From positions 1,178,001-1,242,000 of the forward strand of contig BJHW01000001.1 in the NCBI GenBank assembly GCA_005405945.1: 64,000 nt of DNA, read 5' to 3'. The first letter of the stretch is position 1. Each line of letters starts with the position of its first letter. Under the pieces are notes generated by a model. The model was not told the DNA's origin. It saw nothing but the letters and a program-made list of their open reading frames with translations, and did no database searches. The DNA comes from Streptomyces violaceusniger (lineage in GTDB: Bacteria; Actinomycetota; Actinomycetes; Streptomycetales; Streptomycetaceae). Shown here one piece after another: positions 10,085 to 19,325 of the stretch. Both the position numbers and the translations under genes were made by a program.

Positions 10085-10666
10085 ATGGACACCACCAAGA
10101 CCGACCAACCGACCGACACCGCACCACAGCCCGCAGAGGCCGAGGAAGCCACTGCGGAGAGTGTCCCGGACGCTGTTTCGGACCAGCGGGAAACCCCCGA
10201 CCCGCTGGAAACGTCCGGCCACGCCGACGACATCGCGACCCCTCCCCCGGCCACCACACCGGGCGTCCTCCCCGGCGCCGCCTCGGTCGTCGCCGCGGGT
10301 CTCGGGCTCGCCTCGCTCTCCGGCACCTGGCTCGGCACCATGCTCCAGGAACGCAAGCAGCTGACCGGCCAGATCAAGGCCCAGTCCGGGTCGGCCGCCG
10401 ATCAGATCTCCGCGGTGTACGGCACTCCGTGGCACACCACTGCCCTCGTCAACGGGCTGTTCGCGCTGGCCGCCGTGGTGATCGCCGCCGTGGTGCTGCT
10501 GCGGCAGCGGCGGCCCGTCCCGGCCGGGGCACCCTGGGTGACCGCGGTGGCCTGGGGAGCGGTGGCGCTGGGCGTGATCGGTCTGCTGATCGCCGCCGCC
10601 ATGGGGCTCGATGTCTTCAGCGACCTGCCGAAGGTGCCCGCGACCCCGAACGCCCCGGCCGGCTGA
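10085..10666 (+). CDS. Membrane protein of unknown function
   Basis: About 193 residues. The first 60 are Thr/Pro/Glu-rich and disordered (DTTKTDQPTDTAPQPAEAEE). Three hydrophobic segments follow (near residues 65-80, 120-138 and 147-168), with a short soluble loop carrying ERKQLTGQIKAQSGSAADQ between the first two. The start ATG has only a weak ribosome-binding site. The gene is divergent from the APC permease. I do not recognise a family. Confidence 0.65.
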   Translation: MDTTKTDQPTDTAPQPAEAEEATAESVPDAVSDQRETPDPLETSGHADDIATPPPATTPGVLPGAASVVAAGLGLASLSGTWLGTMLQERKQLTGQIKAQSGSAADQISAVYGTPWHTTALVNGLFALAAVVIAAVVLLRQRRPVPAGAPWVTAVAWGAVALGVIGLLIAAAMGLDVFSDLPKVPATPNAPAG

Positions 10667-10674
10667 TCCCATCC

Positions 10675-10714
10675 GAGCGCGCCCTGGACCGGATGGACCC
10701 GGCGGGGCGCGCTC
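10675..10714 (+). terminator. Terminator hairpin
   Basis: Perfect 10-bp stem GAGCGCGCCC / GGGCGCGCTC (10675-10684 and 10705-10714) with a 20-base loop, directly after the stop of the membrane protein gene. Confidence 0.55.
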
Positions 10715-10843
10715 CCTCGGCGGGCGTGTCAGGATTGAGGTCCCGACATCGGGACACACGCGAAGGGGACAGGCCGTCCGGCCGCCCCGGCGGAGAGGGC
10801 CACAGGGACGGCACGGACTTCCCGCAGACGGAGTTTCCCGCCG

Positions 10844-12021
10844 ATGAGCCGTTCCACCACGCACTCCTCCGACCGGCACGGAACACCGCGTACGCCGCGC
10901 ACACCGCGCGCACCGCATACGCAGGACCCGCCGGAGACCTCGCGCACGCCGAACGCACCTGACGCACCCGACGCACCCGACAGAGACCACGGGCCGGACG
11001 GGTCCGGCGCGCGGCAGGGCGAGGACTCCCGGACCGCCGTCACCGTCTTCGTCGCGCTCGGCGCCAACCTGGTCATCGCGCTGGCCAAGGCCGTCGGCGG
11101 AATCTTCGCCGGCTCCCCCGCACTGCTCTCGGAGGCCGCTCACTCCGTCGCGGACAGCCTCAACGAGGTGTTCCTGCTCGCCTCCCTCAAACGCAGCAAG
11201 CGGGCCCCCGACGACCAGCACCCGTTCGGCTACGGCAAGGAGCGCTACTTCTGGGCGCTGCTGGCCGCCGTCGGCATCTTCGTCATGGGCGGCTGCTTCT
11301 CCTTCTTCCAGGGCGCCGAGGCGCTGAGTGCGGGCAGTTCCGAGGACCGCAGTGGCTATGTGGTGGGCCTCGCGGTCCTGGGCGTGGCGCTCATCGCCGA
11401 GGGCTCGTCGCTGGTCCGGGCGCTGGTCCAGGTGCGCGGGCACGCCCGGGAGACGGGCCGCGGCATGGTGACCGAGCTGCGCAGGGGGACGACCCCACGC
11501 TGCGCACCGTCCTGGCCGAGGACTCCACCGCCTGTCTCGGCGTGGTGTTCGCCCTGCTCGGCATGTGGCTGCACATGGTCACCGGCCAGGTGGTCTACGA
11601 GGCCGCGGCCTCCTTCCTCATCGGGGCGCTGCTGGTCTACGTGGCCTACCGGCTGGCCAGGGAGTCGCGCGGGCAGCTCATCGGCGAGGCGATCGACCCG
11701 GTCCAGCGCCGGGAGCTCCGCCGGTTCCTCGAGACCCAGCCGGAGATCGACACCGTGACCACGCTGCTGACGATGCGTCTGGGCAACGACTCGACGCTGG
11801 TGGCGGCCCGGATCGATCTCAACCCCGGTCGCGACAGCGAGGAGGTCGAGGAGGTCCTGGTACGCGTCAAGACGGCGATGGCGAAGCTCTGGCCGCATGC
11901 CGACCAGATCTTCCTCGATGTCACCGACGCCTCGGCCAGGGACCGGGCGAAGGCGCGTGCGGACCGCCAGGCGCTGGAGGAGGCGGTGGCGGCCGTGGAG
12001 CGCGAGGACGGCGGGGCGTGA
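10844..12021 (+). CDS. Cation diffusion facilitator (CDF) efflux transporter, apparent frameshift
   Basis: Proton-coupled exporter of divalent metals (Zn2+, Co2+, Fe2+ or Mn2+ in this family). The N-terminus is a Thr/Arg/Pro/Ala-rich disordered tail of about 60 residues with short DNA repeats. The membrane domain then has ALLSEAAHSVADSLNEVFLL, containing the HxxxD metal site of transmembrane segment 2, and HPFGYGKERYFWALL. The second half (LGVVFALLGMWLHMVTGQ) continues through the last membrane segments into the cytoplasmic dimerisation domain (VTTLLTMRLGNDSTLVAARI). The halves are in different frames. One extra G in the G5 run at 11484-11488 joins them, giving about 392 residues. Confidence 0.83.
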
Positions 12022-12096
12022 GATTGGCCCCGGCGGGCCTGGGTACCCGGTGACGACCAGCCCACAACAGCGAACTCATGTACGGAGGCAGAACTG

Positions 12097-12342
12097 ATGG
12101 GCCTCGGCGGTTGCATTTTGATGATCGCGGTGGGAGGGATTCTCACCTTCGCCACCGACTGGAACGCCAACGGCTTCAACGTCCACCTGGTCGGCCTGAT
12201 CCTGATGGCAGTCGGCATCATCGGCACATGCGCGTATGTGAGTGTCTACAAGCGCCGGCGCATCGTCGAGCCGGGCGCCGTGGCACCCCCGGTGGTCGAG
12301 GAGCCCGAGCATCACCGGCACCACCACCACTACGACTACTGA
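12097..12342 (+). CDS. Small two-helix membrane protein, DUF6458-like, His-rich tail
   Basis: 81 residues after a GGAGG ribosome-binding site. Two hydrophobic helices (GCILMIAVGGILTFAT and VGLILMAVGIIGTCAYV) flank a short polar turn (DWNANGFNVHL), the pattern of the small actinobacterial DUF6458 proteins. The tail ends in HHRHHHHYDY, which could bind metal. That is notable directly downstream of a metal exporter, but His-rich tails are common in this family, so the link is speculative. Confidence 0.75.
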   Translation: MGLGGCILMIAVGGILTFATDWNANGFNVHLVGLILMAVGIIGTCAYVSVYKRRRIVEPGAVAPPVVEEPEHHRHHHHYDY

Positions 12343-12362
12343 GTGACGGCCAGTCCCCTTTC

Positions 12363-12405
12363 CGACGAGGTGGTCCCCGCCGCGGGCGGGGGCCACCTCG
12401 TCGTT
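12363..12405 (+). terminator. Strong terminator hairpin
   Basis: 11-bp perfect outer stem CGACGAGGTGG (12363-12373) with CCACCTCGTCG (12393-12403). It is extended inward by CCCCGCC/GGCGGGG, and a short T-rich stretch follows. Confidence 0.85.
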
Positions 12406-12440
12406 CGTACGAGCTGAGCCCCCGGCCCCCTGCGGGACCC

Positions 12441-12471
12441 TTGACAGTTCCCTGTTTGAAACTGTCAGAAT
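12441..12471 (+). promoter_or_regulatory. Candidate promoter overlapped by an operator-like inverted repeat
   Basis: TTGACA at 12441-12446 resembles a -35 box and CAGAAT at 12466-12471 a weak -10 box (19-bp spacing). The inverted repeat GACAGTT (12443-12449) / AACTGTC (12460-12466) sits between and over them, about 100 bp upstream of the GH2 gene. A sugar-responsive repressor binding here would block the promoter. The repressor is not identified, and no regulator gene is adjacent. Confidence 0.5.
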
Positions 12472-12563
12472 CTGGTGCGCAAAGGGCTGTTGTGGTCGGT
12501 CATCGCCCCTCACACACCACACGAGCTCTTGCACACCACACAATCGAAGAGAAGGGGATCGCG

Positions 12564-15500
12564 ATGGCGGTCACGCGCAGATCGTTACTGATCGCAGGCA
12601 CCGCCGCCCCGATGGCCAGGGCACTGGTCACGGCCGGTCCCGCCCAGGCCGCCACCGCGTCCCGCGCCACGGGCGGCCGGACCGTCCCGCTCACGGACGG
12701 CTGGCGCTTCGCACTCGTCAACCCCGGCGGCATCACCGACCCGACCGGCGCGTACGAAAACGCCCACGACCCGGCGTACGACGACTCGGCCTGGCGCGAG
12801 GTCGCGGTTCCGCACGACTGGAGCATCGAGCTCGCCCCCACCACCGACCACGGCACCAGCGGCGGCACCGGCTTCCTGCCCGGCGGACTCGGCTGGTACC
12901 GCACCACCTTCACCCTGCCGCGCGCCCTCGAGGGCAAGCGGATCTCCGTCGAGTTCGACGGCGTCTACATGGACTCGTCCGTGTACTGCAACGGACGGCT
13001 CATCGGCGAGCACCCCTACGGATACACCGGCTTCGCCCTCGACCTCACCGAGGTGGCCCACACCGACGGCGCCACACCGAACGTCCTCGCCGTCAAGGTG
13101 CGCAACCGGCTTCCCAGCAGCCGCTGGTACTCGGGCAGCGGCATCTACCGCCACGCCCGGCTCCAGGTCACCGACCCGGTCCATGTGGCCCGGTGGGGCA
13201 CGTACATCACCACCCCCGGCCTGGCCACCACCCTGCGCGCCGGATATGCCACGGTGCGGGCGCGAACCCTCGTGGTCAATGAGTCGGACGGCCGGAAGCC
13301 GGTGACCGTGGTCTCCACGGTCAAGGACCCCGACGGGCACATGGTGGTCCAGGCGCACTCCACCCTCACCGTCGGGGCGGGTGACACCCGTACCGCCACC
13401 CAGGAGCTGCGGATCGACCGGCCGCGGCTGTGGTCGTTCGACACCCCGCGGCGCTACGTCCTGGAGACCGAACTGCGGGTCGGCCAGGACACCACCGACC
13501 GCTACCACACCCCCTTCGGGCTCCGCCATGCCACCTTCGACCCCGACCACGGATTCTCGCTGAACGGCCGGTACGCCAAGCTCCGGGGCGTCGACCTCCA
13601 CCACGACCTGGGCGCGCTCGGCGCCGCCGTCAGCGCCGACGCCGTGCTGCGCCAGCTGACCATCATGAAGAGCATGGGCGTCAACGCCCTGCGCACCTCG
13701 CACAATCCGCCCGCGCCGGAGCTGATCGAGGCCTGCGAGCGGCTCGGCATCGTGATGCTGGTGGAGGCGTTCGACTGCTGGCGCACCGGCAAGAACACCT
13801 ATGACTACGGGCGCTTCTTCGACGAGCACTGCGAGGCGGACATCACCGAGATGGTGCGCGTCGCCCGCAACTCCCCCGCCGTCGTCATGTGGTCCGTCGG
13901 CAATGAGATCCCCGACTCCACCAGCGCCCCGGGGCTGGAGATGGCCCAGCGGCTCATCGACGCCGTGCGCGCGGCCGATGACACCAGACCCGTGGTGATC
14001 GGCTCGGACAAGTACCGCACGCTGCCCGCCGAGGGCTCCCCCGCCGATCTGATGCTGGCCAAGCTGGACGGACTGGGCCTCAACTACAACACCGCCGCCT
14101 CGGTGGACGCCCTGCACGCCCGCTATCCGCATCTGTTCCTCTTCGAGTCCGAGTCCTCCTCGGAAACCTCCACCCGAGGCGCCTATCAGGAGCCCGAACA
14201 CCTCAACACGGGTGAGAACCACACCCCCGGCAGGCGCCAGACCTCCTCTTACGACAACAACCTCGCCTCCTGGACGATGAGCGGCGAGTACGGGCTGAAG
14301 AAGGACCGGGACCGGAAGTTCTTCGCCGGGCAGTTCCTGTGGTCGGGCATCGACTACATCGGTGAGCCCACGCCGTACGACGTGTTCCCGGTGAAGGCGT
14401 CGTTCTTCGGCGCGGTGGACACCGCGGGCTTCCCCAAGGACATGTACCACCTCTTCAGGAGCCAGTGGACGAGCGAACCGATGGTCCATCTGGTCCCCAT
14501 GGACTGGACCGGCCACCGGCCGGGCGAGACCGTCGAGGTGTGGGCCTACTCCAACGTCGCCACGGTGGAGCTGTTTCTCAACGGCCGATCGCTGGGCGTC
14601 CGGGAGTTCGACACCAAGAAGACCACGGATGGCCGCGCCTACCTGGAGACCACCGAGCCGACCGGCGACGACAAGACCGTCACCTCCGGCCCCTACCCCG
14701 GCAGCTACACCAGCCCGGGCGGCAGCGCCGGAAAGCTCCACCTCACCTGGAAGGTGCCGTTCGCACCGGGCGAGTTGAAGGCCGTGGCCCGGCGCGGTGG
14801 CCGGGTGGTGGCCACCGATGTGCTGCGCACGGCGGGACGCCCGCACACCGTACGGCTCACCCCCGACCGCGAGACCGTCGACGCCGACGGCCGCTCGCTG
14901 TGCTTCGTGACCGCCGAAGTCGTCGACGCCCACGGTGTGGTGGTGCCGGACGCCGACCATCTGATCGCCTTCAAGGTCACCGGAGGCTCCCTGGCCGGGG
15001 TCGACAACGGCCGCCAGGAGAGCGCCGAGCGCTACCAGGCGAGCACCCGCACCGCCTTCCACGGCAAGGCCCTGGCCATCGTCCGCGCCGGCACCGAGGC
15101 CGGGCCGCTGACCATCACCGCCCGCTCGGCGGGGCTGCGCACCGCCACCGCCACCGTCCGCGCCACCGGCGGGACCTCGGAGCCGGTCACCCGCCCCACG
15201 CCGTTCACACCCGATCCCGGCCCCGGCGCTCCTCGCCACCCACTGGCCGACGCGAGCTATTCGGGCGCGCCGACGACCCTGCCCTCGGCGATGCTGGACG
15301 GCGATCCGGCCACCGGCTGGTCCAACGCCTTCCACAAGCCCGCCACGGCGCTGCTCCCCGCCTTCGACGGCGCACGGAAGGCCGACTGGGTCTCGGTGAC
15401 CTGGAGCGGGAGGCGGCGGCTGAGCCGCGTCGAGGTGTCCTTCACCGTGGACGCCGAGCACACCCTGCCCGCCTCGATCGAGGTCTCGGCGTGGAACGGC

Positions 15501-15692
15501 CACGCGTACGTCCCGGTGCGCGGGGCGTCCATCACCTGGGCCACCGCCTCCGGCACCCCGACCGTCATCGCCTTCGACCCGGTGCGCACCTCACGGCTGC
15601 GGCTGGACCTCACCAGCCGTCATCCGGGCGCGGCGGACGGCGCCCAGCGCATCGTCGCCCTCGAGGCCGATGACGGCCGAGGAGGTGGCTGA
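12564..15692 (+). CDS. Secreted glycoside hydrolase family 2 (beta-galactosidase-like) with C-terminal binding modules
   Basis: About 1042 residues. The signal peptide has a twin-arginine (TRRSLLIAG) and ends near PAQAATA, suggesting Tat export. An N-terminal jelly-roll sugar-binding domain (GWYRTTFTLP, FDGVYMDSSVYCNG) leads to an immunoglobulin-like domain, then the TIM barrel with the acid/base Glu in VMWSVGNEIPDS and a likely nucleophile in LFLFESES. Additional beta-sandwich modules follow, and a discoidin-like module near the end (ASYSGAPTTLPSAMLDGDPATGWS). This order is typical of GH2 enzymes on plant or host glycans; the substrate cannot be fixed from sequence. Start ATG 12564 is preceded by GAAGGGGA. 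Confidence 0.88.
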   Translation: MAVTRRSLLIAGTAAPMARALVTAGPAQAATASRATGGRTVPLTDGWRFALVNPGGITDPTGAYENAHDPAYDDSAWREVAVPHDWSIELAPTTDHGTSGGTGFLPGGLGWYRTTFTLPRALEGKRISVEFDGVYMDSSVYCNGRLIGEHPYGYTGFALDLTEVAHTDGATPNVLAVKVRNRLPSSRWYSGSGIYRHARLQVTDPVHVARWGTYITTPGLATTLRAGYATVRARTLVVNESDGRKPVTVVSTVKDPDGHMVVQAHSTLTVGAGDTRTATQELRIDRPRLWSFDTPRRYVLETELRVGQDTTDRYHTPFGLRHATFDPDHGFSLNGRYAKLRGVDLHHDLGALGAAVSADAVLRQLTIMKSMGVNALRTSHNPPAPELIEACERLGIVMLVEAFDCWRTGKNTYDYGRFFDEHCEADITEMVRVARNSPAVVMWSVGNEIPDSTSAPGLEMAQRLIDAVRAADDTRPVVIGSDKYRTLPAEGSPADLMLAKLDGLGLNYNTAASVDALHARYPHLFLFESESSSETSTRGAYQEPEHLNTGENHTPGRRQTSSYDNNLASWTMSGEYGLKKDRDRKFFAGQFLWSGIDYIGEPTPYDVFPVKASFFGAVDTAGFPKDMYHLFRSQWTSEPMVHLVPMDWTGHRPGETVEVWAYSNVATVELFLNGRSLGVREFDTKKTTDGRAYLETTEPTGDDKTVTSGPYPGSYTSPGGSAGKLHLTWKVPFAPGELKAVARRGGRVVATDVLRTAGRPHTVRLTPDRETVDADGRSLCFVTAEVVDAHGVVVPDADHLIAFKVTGGSLAGVDNGRQESAERYQASTRTAFHGKALAIVRAGTEAGPLTITARSAGLRTATATVRATGGTSEPVTRPTPFTPDPGPGAPRHPLADASYSGAPTTLPSAMLDGDPATGWSNAFHKPATALLPAFDGARKADWVSVTWSGRRRLSRVEVSFTVDAEHTLPASIEVSAWNGHAYVPVRGASITWATASGTPTVIAFDPVRTSRLRLDLTSRHPGAADGAQRIVALEADDGRGGG

Positions 15693-15749
15693 GGAGCCGG
15701 CTGAGTGAGCCGCCGCGTCACACGCTGAGCCACCGAGTCACACGCTGAG
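15679..15749 (+). repeat. Tandem repeats spanning the GH2 stop codon
   Basis: Three 12-bp units (GAGGAGGTGGCT at 15679, GAGGAGCCGGCT at 15691 and the degenerate GAGTGAGCCGCC at 15703) straddle TGA 15690-15692. The motif GTCACACGCTGAG then occurs twice, at 15717 and 15737. The result is several in-line stop codons. Confidence 0.75.
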
Positions 15750-15843
15750 GCGCGCCACGCCGGACGGGTGGAAGCCTCCCGCGGCCGTTTGTCCGCGGCA
15801 CGAAGAGGGCACCCGACTTCTCCGACGTCGTGCTGGAGGCGAG

Positions 15844-16488
15844 ATGACTCTTTCCCGTAGCCCGGTGACCCGTGCCTGGCGGCGGTGGCGGCGGCCACGC
15901 GATCTGGAGGTGCCGCGCAACGCCGTGGACGTCGAGGACGCCAACCGGCGGTTCCTGATGTACGGGGTGATGCCGCTGTGGTTCGTCCCGGCGGTGGCGG
16001 ACTGGCTCATGCACCGCCGGACCAGGATCGAGGAGACGTCGGGCACCAAGGAGTCGGCGATCCACGCCCTGATGATGACGGAGGCCGGTGTCCCCGTGGC
16101 GATGGGGCTGCTGGCCCGGGTCAATCCGCTGGTGCTGTCGGTGATGGGCGGAGCGGCCGTCGCCCATGGCGCCACGGCGCTGTGGGATGTGAGCCTGGCC
16201 GCCGAGGAGCGCGAGGTGCGCCCGGTGGAACAGCACATCCACAGCTTCCTGGAGGTGCTGCCGCTGTCGGCGATGGCGTTCACCTGCTGTCTGCACTGGG
16301 ACCAGGTCCGCGCGGCGCTGCGCGGCGGGGACCGGCCCGAGGACTGGAAGCTGCTGCCCAAGGACAACCCGCTGCCCGTTCGCTATCTGGCGGCGATCGG
16401 GCTCGGCATCGGCGCCTGTGTGGTGCTGCCCTACGCCGAGGAGATGCGGCGGTGCCTCAGGGCGGCCAAGGCAGTCAAGGCGGCGTGA
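15844..16488 (+). CDS. Membrane protein of unknown function
   Basis: 214 residues with a good GGAGG ribosome-binding site. An Arg-rich cytoplasmic start (TRAWRRWRRPRDLEVPRN) precedes several hydrophobic segments (MYGVMPLWFVPAVADWLM, LSVMGGAAVAHGATALW, VLPLSAMAFTCCLHW, YLAAIGLGIGACVVLPYAEE). Conserved-looking polar residues lie around the helices (HSFLEVLP), as in many uncharacterised proteobacterial and actinobacterial membrane proteins. It may be cotranscribed with the next gene, whose start is 4 bp after its stop. Confidence 0.7.
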   Translation: MTLSRSPVTRAWRRWRRPRDLEVPRNAVDVEDANRRFLMYGVMPLWFVPAVADWLMHRRTRIEETSGTKESAIHALMMTEAGVPVAMGLLARVNPLVLSVMGGAAVAHGATALWDVSLAAEEREVRPVEQHIHSFLEVLPLSAMAFTCCLHWDQVRAALRGGDRPEDWKLLPKDNPLPVRYLAAIGLGIGACVVLPYAEEMRRCLRAAKAVKAA

Positions 16489-16492
16489 GCCC

Positions 16493-17533
16493 ATGCCGCG
16501 CACGCGAGCCGGTACGTGGCCCCGATCCCGTACGCGGACGGGCGTGGCGGCCGAACCGCTGCCGTGTCCACGCGTCCTGGCGCCGGAGGCGCACGGGCCG
16601 GAACACGTCGCCGTCGACGCGGAGGGCCGGATCCTCACCGGGACGGCGGACGGGGCCGTCCGGCGGCTGACGCTGTCCCCGAACCATGAACTCGTCCGCT
16701 CCGAGGTGCTCGCGCACACCGGTGGCCGGCCGCTGGGGCTCGTCCCCTGCCCCGACGGCGGGCTGCTGGTGTGCGACGCGCGGCGCGGGCTGCTGCGGAT
16801 CGGGCCGGACGACGGGTCCGTACGGGTGGTGGCCCGCGAGGTGAACGGCAGGTCGCTGCGGTTCTGCAGCAATGTCGCCACCGCGGAGGACGGCACGGTG
16901 TACTTCACCGTGTCCAGCCGCCGCCACGGCCTGGAGGACTGGCTCGGCGACATCCTGGAGAACACCGCCACCGGGCAGCTGCTCCGGCTGCGGCCGGGCG
17001 GCCGCCCGGAAGTGGTGCTGGACGGGCTGCGGTTCGCCAACGGGGTCGCCCTCGCCGCCGACGAGTCGTATGTGGCCGTGGTCGAGAGCGGCGCCTACCG
17101 GATCAGCCGGCTGTGGCTGACCGGCCGCCGGGCGGGGACACGGGACCTTCTCCTCCGCGATCTGCCGGGCTTCCCGGACAATCTCACCCGCGGCCCCGAC
17201 GGCGTCATCTGGGTGGCCATGGCCGCGCCACGGGAGCCCGCCCTCGATCTGCTGCACCGCGCACCCGCCCCGCTCAGGAGGGCGGCGGTGCCCGTCGCCA
17301 CCCGGCTCCGGCCCCGCCCGCGGCGCACGGTGCGCGCCCTGGCGATCGGCCCCGACGGCCGGGTCGTCCGCCATCTGGTGCGGCGCCGGAGCCCGTACCG
17401 GATGGCCACGAGCGTGTGTGCGCTCGGCGGCCTCCTCGTCATGGGCAGCCTCCTCGAACGGGGCATCGCGGTCTGCCCGCTGCCACCACCCCGGGAGGCC
17501 ACCTCACCGGCTCACCCCCAGCCGGTGGAGTAG
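16493..17533 (+). CDS. SMP-30/strictosidine-synthase-like beta-propeller protein
   Basis: About 346 residues. Repeated beta-propeller blades are visible (GPEHVAVDAEGRILTGTADG; LRFANGVALAADESYVAV; PDNLTRGPDGVIWVAM). The pair FANGVA and GFPDNL is characteristic of the strictosidine synthase-like / gluconolactonase fold, which often acts as a lactonase or arylesterase. I place the start at ATG 16493 because it follows the previous stop closely; no signal peptide is visible. The last 22 bp overlap the convergent protease gene. Confidence 0.8.
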   Translation: MPRTRAGTWPRSRTRTGVAAEPLPCPRVLAPEAHGPEHVAVDAEGRILTGTADGAVRRLTLSPNHELVRSEVLAHTGGRPLGLVPCPDGGLLVCDARRGLLRIGPDDGSVRVVAREVNGRSLRFCSNVATAEDGTVYFTVSSRRHGLEDWLGDILENTATGQLLRLRPGGRPEVVLDGLRFANGVALAADESYVAVVESGAYRISRLWLTGRRAGTRDLLLRDLPGFPDNLTRGPDGVIWVAMAAPREPALDLLHRAPAPLRRAAVPVATRLRPRPRRTVRALAIGPDGRVVRHLVRRRSPYRMATSVCALGGLLVMGSLLERGIAVCPLPPPREATSPAHPQPVE

Positions 17534-18831
17534 CCGCGGTAGCGGCGCCGCCGGGGCCGGATGGTCAGCGTGGACAGCAGCCCCACGAACCCCACCACGA
17601 TGACGGCCAGACCGGGGCCGAAGCTCTGGGCGTACGCCACGACGTCGTCGAGCGTCGAGACGCCGTCGTCGATCCCCGAGCCGCCGGAGGCGCCGGAGGC
17701 GATGGACGGGTTGGGGCTCTGGGCCTTGGCACCCGGGATGGATACCCCGAGCGCGGTCAGCGCCTTGGTCACGGGCTGGAAGAAGGTCACCCCGCCCCGG
17801 TCGCAGTCGCCGCTGCCGCCGGAGGTGACACCGAGCGCCACGCCCTGGGCGAAGAGCGGCCCACCGCTGTCGCCGGGCTCGGCGCACACGGTGGTCTGGA
17901 CGAGCCCGGTGACCGTGCCCTCGGGGTAGTTGACCGTCGCGTTGAGCCCGGTCACCTTGCCCGAGCGCAGCCCGGTGGTGCTGCCGCTGCGGAACACCTC
18001 CTGGCCCACGACCGGATCGGCCACACCGGTGACCCGCACCGTCCGGCCGCCACCGACATCGACCACGCTGCGCTGGTCGAGCGAGGCGTTGTCGTAGCGG
18101 ATCAGCGAGAAGTCATTGCCGGGGAAGCTGCTCTGGACCGTGGTGCCGATGCGGGTGGAGCCGGTGCCGTCGGTGAACCAGGGGGTGCCGTCGGGGCCGC
18201 AGTGTCCCGCCGTCAGGATGAAACCGGTCTGGCCGTTGGTCACGTTGAAACCGGCCGAGCAGCGGCTGCCGTTGGTGAACATGGGCGAGGCACCGGCGGC
18301 TCTGGTGGTGAAGGAGCCCTCCGTCCGCTGTGCGCGCACCTCGCCGCCCACCTCCGCGGCGAGGTCCTTCATCTTCGACCAGCGGGCGGTGGAGACGGTG
18401 CTGTCGCCGACCAGCACCACCTGGTTGGACTTGGGGTCCACCATCCAGGCGGTGCCCGCCACCCGGGGCGCCGAGCGCAGCTTCTGGGTCGCGGAGTCCA
18501 GGTCCGCCATGCTGTAGCGCACCCGTTTGGCGGTGACCCCGGCCCGGCTGACCTCGTCCGCCGCCCTGTCGTCCGTCACCGCGACCACCGGGCGGCCGTC
18601 GGCGCCGATCCAGTTGCCCGCCGTACGGGAGGCGCCGAGCGCGGACACCAGCCGTCCGCCCGCATCGTCCGTCCGGTCCGCGCTCAGGGCTCTCGTACCG
18701 TCGCTTCCGGTCGTCCCGTGGGCCGATCCGCCCGGCCCGGCCTGCGAGACCATCACCCCGCCACAGACCAGTGCCCCGACAGCCGCGAACCGCACGACCC
18801 GGCGCACGCCGCGCCGCATGTGCTTCACCAC
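17512..18831 (-). CDS. Streptogrisin-type (S1) serine protease with C-terminal membrane anchor
   Basis: 439 residues. Signal peptide (VRRVVRFAAVGALVCGGVMV), then a pro-region of about 140 residues (ATQKLRSAPRVAGTAWMVD) like that of alpha-lytic protease and streptogrisins. The catalytic domain has His (ILTAGHCGPDG), Asp (GNDFSLIRYD) and Ser (EPGDSGGPLF). After the domain comes a Ser/Gly linker, a hydrophobic helix (GLAVIVVGFVGLLSTLTI) and an Arg-rich tail (RPRRRRYRGYS). This predicts a mature protease tethered to the outer face of the membrane. The start GTG 18831 has an AAGGAG ribosome-binding site. It is a clear paralogue of the secreted protease at 186-1441 (shared ATVNYPEGTV and VTSGGSGDC). 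Confidence 0.9.
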   Translation of the reverse strand: MVKHMRRGVRRVVRFAAVGALVCGGVMVSQAGPGGSAHGTTGSDGTRALSADRTDDAGGRLVSALGASRTAGNWIGADGRPVVAVTDDRAADEVSRAGVTAKRVRYSMADLDSATQKLRSAPRVAGTAWMVDPKSNQVVLVGDSTVSTARWSKMKDLAAEVGGEVRAQRTEGSFTTRAAGASPMFTNGSRCSAGFNVTNGQTGFILTAGHCGPDGTPWFTDGTGSTRIGTTVQSSFPGNDFSLIRYDNASLDQRSVVDVGGGRTVRVTGVADPVVGQEVFRSGSTTGLRSGKVTGLNATVNYPEGTVTGLVQTTVCAEPGDSGGPLFAQGVALGVTSGGSGDCDRGGVTFFQPVTKALTALGVSIPGAKAQSPNPSIASGASGGSGIDDGVSTLDDVVAYAQSFGPGLAVIVVGFVGLLSTLTIRPRRRRYRGYSTGWG

Positions 18832-18911
18832 CCTGTCTCCTTACGTCGATCCAGCCGGGGCCTCGGACGGCGAAGGCCCACCCCCTCATACGTAAGGAAG
18901 CGACGTCCTGC

Positions 18912-19325
18912 TCACTCCCCGGACGTAAGCCGCGGATCCCCGTGGGGCCCGCGGCTCCCGGGATCAGCGCCGGTCGCCGTAGCGCTTGCCGAGGACCCCC
19001 CGACCAGGGCGGCCGTGCCGCCGCCGAGGATGGCCGCGCCCTGGGTGGCGGCGTGGTGGGCGAGGAAGTACGTGGCCACCCAGATGTACGCCACGACCGT
19101 GCCCGCGCCCAGCAGCGAGCCGAACGCCTGCAGCCCCGTGTGGACCCAGTCCATGCGGCGGCGGTGCTCACGCTCCCGCTGGAGCTCGGTGAGCATCCAC
19201 TCCACCGTGCCGGGCCTGACCGCCTCCCACTCCCTGGCCTGCTCCACCGGCAGCCGGTCGCCCCAGGGCACCGCCGTCTCCGGCGGGCTGCCCGGCGTGG
19301 GGTTCTCACTCGTGTTCTCGGTCAC
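18912..19325 (-). CDS. Small membrane protein with two helices, DUF2335-like
   Basis: 137 residues, GTG start overlapping the upstream TGA (GTGA), so coupled to the kinase-like gene. A charged, coiled-coil-like segment (EWMLTELQREREHRRRMDW) is followed by two hydrophobic helices (GSLLGAGTVVAYIWVATYF and AAILGGGTAALVGG) and a disordered tail. The layout resembles DUF2335 proteins, but I cannot confirm it. The coupling suggests it works with the neighbouring kinase-like membrane protein. Confidence 0.65.
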   Translation of the reverse strand: MTENTSENPTPGSPPETAVPWGDRLPVEQAREWEAVRPGTVEWMLTELQREREHRRRMDWVHTGLQAFGSLLGAGTVVAYIWVATYFLAHHAATQGAAILGGGTAALVGGSSASATATGADPGSRGPHGDPRLTSGE

